This document shows, piece after piece, positions 5,495 through 8,240 of a stretch of 8,240 nucleotides of DNA. Positions within the stretch are counted from its first letter, which is position 1; every line of letters begins with the position of its first letter. This DNA is from JBAPRR01 sp049281195 (GTDB lineage Bacteria; Actinomycetota; Acidimicrobiia; Acidimicrobiales; CAVXTF01). The notes beneath the pieces are model-generated. The model saw nothing but the letters and a program-made list of their open reading frames with translations. It did no database searches and was not told the DNA's origin. Location: NCBI GenBank assembly GCA_049281195.1, contig JBAPRR010000177.1:1-8240 (forward strand). The letters are read 5' to 3'. The position numbers were made by a program, and so were the translations under genes.

Positions 5495-7357
5495 GTGGTG
5501 GACTCATACGCAGAACAACAAGTACTTCATCCGCAGCACTCTTGGCAACGCCGGCCCGCTCTGGCCAGGCTGCTTCGTTATTCAATTGCAGTAGTCCCGA
5601 TCGTCGCCTCCGTCGGGGTCGCTATATCGATCGAATTGCTCGTCGAGGAGCCCACGAGCGCAGTTGGAAAGATCGCTTGGTGGATCGGGGTCCTTGCTAC
5701 GACAACGGTCGTAATGTTGGCAGTCGAAAAGGCCGCGCGCCGAGCGCTTCCGCTCGCCGCCCTTCTCGCCATGGGAATGCTGTTCCCTGAGGCTGCACCG
5801 AAACGACTGGCGGTCGCCAGACGAGCCGCAAGCACTAGAGGCCTCGAGCGCTCCATCGATGAAGCGCGCACCAACGGATCGAGTGACGAACCGGTTCAAG
5901 CTGCGGAAAGGATCGTTGCTCTCGCCGCAAGCCTGAGCGCCCACGACCGCAAAACCCGCGGCCATACCGAGCGGGTGAGAGCACTTACGGACATGATCGC
6001 GGAGGAATTGCGACTATCCGAAGCCGATAAGGACAAGTTGCGCTGGGCGGCCCTTCTTCACGACGTAGGAAAGCTCACGGTCCATCCCGAAGTCCTCAAC
6101 AAGGACGGACGTCTCTCAGAAGAGGAATGGGAGATGATCCGCCAGCATCCGCTCGAGGGGGCGGTGCTCACCGCACCTCTCGCTGACTGGTTGGGCGAGT
6201 GGTCTTCCACAATCGCTGAACACCACGAGCGTTATGACGGCGCCGGTTACCCGTTCGGCTTGTCAGGAGAATCTATTTCGCTCGGTGGACGCATCGTGGC
6301 GGTAGCTGACACTTACGACGTGATGACGAGCCTGCGCTCATACAAGGCGCCCTGCTCACCGGAAGCCGCGCGCATCGAGCTCGCACGCTGCGCCGGTACA
6401 CAGTTCGATCCTGAGATCGTTCGGGCATTTCTCGCTGTGCCGGTGAGAAGACTTCGCGGCCTGTTGCCCCTTTCGTGGCTCGGAACCATTCCGTTCGCGG
6501 ACTCCGGAGAAGGTTTCGCGGTGCTCGGCAAGGCTTTCGCCGGACTCATCGCACTGGGTTCGATCGTCGGCGTCACCGCGCTCCACGGCGGTCGGTCGGG
6601 ACCGGCGAACGCCACTCAGGCCTCTTCGTACTCGAGTGGGCAGAAGAGTTCGGCCGTCGAATCCATTGGAACGATAGGAAGCACGCTCGCTCACCTGGCC
6701 GGAGGCCGCGGCACTTCCACCACCCAAGCGGGACGGTCGGGCGGTGGCAGCTTCACGACAAATGGAACCAAGCATGGTTCGGGCCGCAACGCTGGCGGCA
6801 TCCCGGGCTCGACCTCTTCCACCGGCGCGTCGTTCGGCATGGGTGACGGAACTACCGCCTCGGGGCCGAGCACCACATTTTTCGATGTTCCGGGCACCAT
6901 TGGCGATGGAGTGCCCACGACTATTCCCGGGACCACGACCTCGACATCGTCTGGTCTGACCACAACAACCACCTCTCACCACGGCGGTTCTTCGACCACC
7001 ACCACGACCACCACCCCGCCCAGCACGACTACAACGACCATCCCGCCTCCCGCTGCACCGACCGAAGTAAAAGCTGACGGAGTGTGCCAAGCAATAATCC
7101 TCATTCCAAAGGTCACAATCTCTTGGAAACTGAGCACTTCGAGTTGGGTAACCGGATACTTCGTCCTCGTAAGCTCGAGTCAGACTGGTACATACGCAGC
7201 GACAACCTCATCTCCGCTCGGCTCTGGAACAACCTCCTATCAGGACAACAACGTGAACACTCTCGGAGCCACCTACTGGTTCAAAGTGGAGGCCGTTAGC
7301 CCAGACGGTGACAACACGAGCGCGCCGATCTCTACGCCGGATCCCTGTCTTCTCTGA
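5495..7357 (+). CDS. Membrane HD-GYP phosphodiesterase with extracellular Thr-rich stalk and fibronectin-III-like domain
   Basis: The product is 620 aa. TM1 is at ~30-50 and TM2 at ~61-78, followed by a hydrophobic segment at ~85-97 (LPLAALLAMGMLFPEAAPKR). The HD-GYP domain spans ~135-315: GHTERV (His157), LLHDVGKL (His189-Asp190), His218, HHERYDGAGYP (243-253) and AVADTYDVMTS with Asp272. All the usual metal-ligand residues and the GYP motif are present, so hydrolysis of cyclic di-GMP is likely. A further TM (343-363) is followed by a Gly/Ser/Thr-rich region (~370-485), runs of Thr and Pro (~486-520) and a fibronectin-III-like domain (~522-620; Cys531 and Cys618 could form a disulfide). The positive-inside rule puts the HD-GYP domain in the cytoplasm and the C-terminus outside. 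TAA at 5492-5494 limits the start to GTG 5495 or GTG 5498; the latter has better spacing (6 nt) from AGGTGG at 5486-5491. Most relatives lack such an ectodomain. Confidence 0.93.
   Translation: MVDSYAEQQVLHPQHSWQRRPALARLLRYSIAVVPIVASVGVAISIELLVEEPTSAVGKIAWWIGVLATTTVVMLAVEKAARRALPLAALLAMGMLFPEAAPKRLAVARRAASTRGLERSIDEARTNGSSDEPVQAAERIVALAASLSAHDRKTRGHTERVRALTDMIAEELRLSEADKDKLRWAALLHDVGKLTVHPEVLNKDGRLSEEEWEMIRQHPLEGAVLTAPLADWLGEWSSTIAEHHERYDGAGYPFGLSGESISLGGRIVAVADTYDVMTSLRSYKAPCSPEAARIELARCAGTQFDPEIVRAFLAVPVRRLRGLLPLSWLGTIPFADSGEGFAVLGKAFAGLIALGSIVGVTALHGGRSGPANATQASSYSSGQKSSAVESIGTIGSTLAHLAGGRGTSTTQAGRSGGGSFTTNGTKHGSGRNAGGIPGSTSSTGASFGMGDGTTASGPSTTFFDVPGTIGDGVPTTIPGTTTSTSSGLTTTTTSHHGGSSTTTTTTTPPSTTTTTIPPPAAPTEVKADGVCQAIILIPKVTISWKLSTSSWVTGYFVLVSSSQTGTYAATTSSPLGSGTTSYQDNNVNTLGATYWFKVEAVSPDGDNTSAPISTPDPCLL
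6950..7060 (+). repeat. Low-complexity Thr/Pro-rich coding tract
   Basis: Runs of ACC/ACG/ACA/ACT codons encode TTTTT and TTTTTTT blocks separated by His, Gly, Ser and Pro (PPSTTTTTIPPP). This mucin-like sequence serves as a flexible stalk between the membrane segment and the fibronectin-like domain. Such tracts are often O-glycosylated in actinobacterial cell-surface proteins and are prone to length change. Confidence 0.85.
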
Positions 7358-7362
7358 TCATC

Positions 7363-8082
7363 TCAGCTCGACAGCGCTTCCAGGTCGAGCTTTTCGAGTT
7401 GCCTCACGAAGAGATCGGGCTGCTCGAACATCCAGTCATGATCGACCACCTTGCGATCCGTCGGTGATGCAAGGGTGAAGTCCGCGCCGAGATCTCTGGC
7501 GAAGTTCTGCCCGTCAGGACGCGAAAGGATCGAGTCGCGGTTTGCCCACAGCACGTGAGACGGGATGTGCCGCCGGGCGATCTCCTGAATCTGGAGAGCC
7601 CTGGTGCTACGGAAGGCCCACAGGCCCGCCCCGATCAGCTGTCTCGGATGTTCGACCGCGTTCGCGGCGAATGCCCTGGTTGCCTGTGGGGTGGCCAGCC
7701 ACATGATGTGCGCCGGGTGCCGCAACGCCTCGGTGGCGAGTCCCCACTCACGGGAGTCGGCCAGAGTGTCTGAGAAGACGAGCTCGACCACACGCTCCGG
7801 GTATTTAGCGGCGAACCCGAGCTCGATCCCACCGCCGAAGGAATGCCCGAGGAGGGTCACCCGATCGAGTCCCCGATCGTCCAGCACAGATGTGAACCCG
7901 GCGAGGACGTCCTCGTAGCTCCACTTTCCCCGGATAGCGAACAAGTCGGGGATCACCACCCGGCACCGTTCGGCCAGAACCTTCGCCAGACGGCCGTACG
8001 TGGCCGGCTTCATCGCGAACCCGTGGAGCACCACGATGGGCGCGCCGTCACCGATGTCGATGGGTACCTGCAGCTTCGTCAC
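7363..8082 (-). CDS. Alpha/beta-fold hydrolase
   Basis: The product is 239 aa, within the usual 230-300 range for single-domain alpha/beta hydrolases. The oxyanion-hole motif VVLHGF is at 17-22, the nucleophile elbow GHSFGG at 79-84 (Ser81), the acid probably Asp183 in WANRDSIL, and the base His215 in VVDHDWM. The cap region (~108-170) is short and helical. There is no signal peptide, so it is cytoplasmic. The substrate cannot be deduced; esterase, lipase-like or C-C hydrolase activities all fit the fold. It starts at GTG 8082, preceded by AGGCGG with a 5-nt gap, and translates directly into MTKLQVPIDIGDG. It ends 5 bp from the convergent HD-GYP gene. It is divergent from the gene starting at 8173. 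Confidence 0.92.
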   Translation of the reverse strand: MTKLQVPIDIGDGAPIVVLHGFAMKPATYGRLAKVLAERCRVVIPDLFAIRGKWSYEDVLAGFTSVLDDRGLDRVTLLGHSFGGGIELGFAAKYPERVVELVFSDTLADSREWGLATEALRHPAHIMWLATPQATRAFAANAVEHPRQLIGAGLWAFRSTRALQIQEIARRHIPSHVLWANRDSILSRPDGQNFARDLGADFTLASPTDRKVVDHDWMFEQPDLFVRQLEKLDLEALSS

Positions 8083-8124
8083 GCCAACCGCCTGTTCGGG
8101 GTCCTAATCTGCGAGCGCAGGGAG

Positions 8125-8130
8125 ATTATC
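8125..8130 (-). promoter_or_regulatory. Candidate -10 box for the alpha/beta hydrolase
   Basis: GATAAT on the minus strand matches TATAAT at five of six positions and lies about 42 nt upstream of GTG 8082, which would give a leader of some 35 nt. The -35 position (TGCAAG, 17-bp spacing) is poor. Confidence 0.35.
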
Positions 8131-8172
8131 GGCATCACCCGTCATTGCTTGCAGGATCTGCCCGGAGGACCC

Positions 8173-8240
8173 ATGAACCGACCAGGACCAGCCGACACGG
8201 TGGTTGCCTGGGAAAGTCGCGGGAATCGCAGGACCTTGGG
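8173..8240 (+). CDS. N-terminal fragment of a gene cut by the right edge, possibly another alpha/beta hydrolase
   Basis: ATG 8173 follows GGAGGA (8164-8169) at a 3-nt gap, and the frame is open to the window end for 22 codons (MNRPGPADTVVAWESRGNRR, then TLG). The AWESRG segment followed by a turn recalls the start of some alpha/beta hydrolases, where WESRGR precedes the first strand. That link is tentative, because no catalytic motif lies inside the window. It is divergent from the hydrolase at 7363-8082, with a 90-bp shared upstream region. Confidence 0.6.
   Translation, partial: MNRPGPADTVVAWESRGNRRTL

Noticed and set aside
6356..7090. Long minus-strand frame of 244 codons inside the HD-GYP gene
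   Set aside because: It has Gly/Arg-rich shadow composition caused by the Thr-rich codons on the plus strand, and no recognisable domain.
7340..7375. Bidirectional terminator between the convergent HD-GYP and hydrolase genes
   Set aside because: Only a 4-bp CTGA/TCAG stem is visible and no T-run, so there is no support for an intrinsic terminator.

Overview
The window looks like chromosomal DNA from a high-GC actinobacterium, and the class Acidimicrobiia is my best guess. The reasons are the GC-rich codon use, the frequent GTG starts, the Thr-rich (TTTT/PPSTTTTT) extracellular linker in front of a fibronectin-like domain, and the actinobacterial style of the HD-GYP protein. The taxonomic call is inference; no rRNA or other marker gene is present.

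Layout. (1) 1-624, minus strand: a partial gene for an exported, cysteine-rich protein. It has an N-terminal signal peptide and a helical middle, and it runs off the left edge with no stop codon. (2) 625-1504: no intact gene. Minus strand 828-1406 carries a decayed gene of the phosphoesterase / phospholipase C-like family (the family with the DEHGGYYDHV motif). Its conserved blocks lie in the right order but are spread over all three minus-strand frames, with an apparent internal loss. (3) 1505-4841, plus strand: a compact three-gene operon encoding a circularly permuted ATP-grasp protein, an alpha-E (DUF403) protein and a transglutaminase-like cysteine protease/transferase. The genes overlap by 7 nt and 4 nt. 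The first junction lies in a CAG/CAA microsatellite that gives the ATP-grasp protein a 12-glutamine tail. (4) 4851-5264 minus and 5495-7357 plus: a divergent pair around a comparatively AT-rich spacer of about 230 bp. One product is a small exported beta-rich protein. The other is a membrane HD-GYP protein whose C-terminus appears to be an extracellular Ser/Thr-rich stalk plus a fibronectin-III-like domain. (5) 7363-8082 minus: an alpha/beta hydrolase with a visible Ser-Asp-His triad, tail to tail with the HD-GYP gene. (6) 8173-8240 plus: the first 22 codons of another gene, divergent from the hydrolase and cut by the right edge.

Function. The operon is a widespread but biochemically unresolved set, predicted from its families to build or modify a peptide through an ATP-grasp ligase and a transglutaminase-fold enzyme. 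The HD-GYP protein probably hydrolyses cyclic di-GMP in the cytoplasm and could link that activity to something bound outside the cell. No CRISPR array, tRNA, rRNA, transposase or integrase was seen. The most notable points are the phosphoesterase pseudogene, the polyglutamine microsatellite at a translational-coupling junction, and the HD-GYP enzyme with an extracellular domain.
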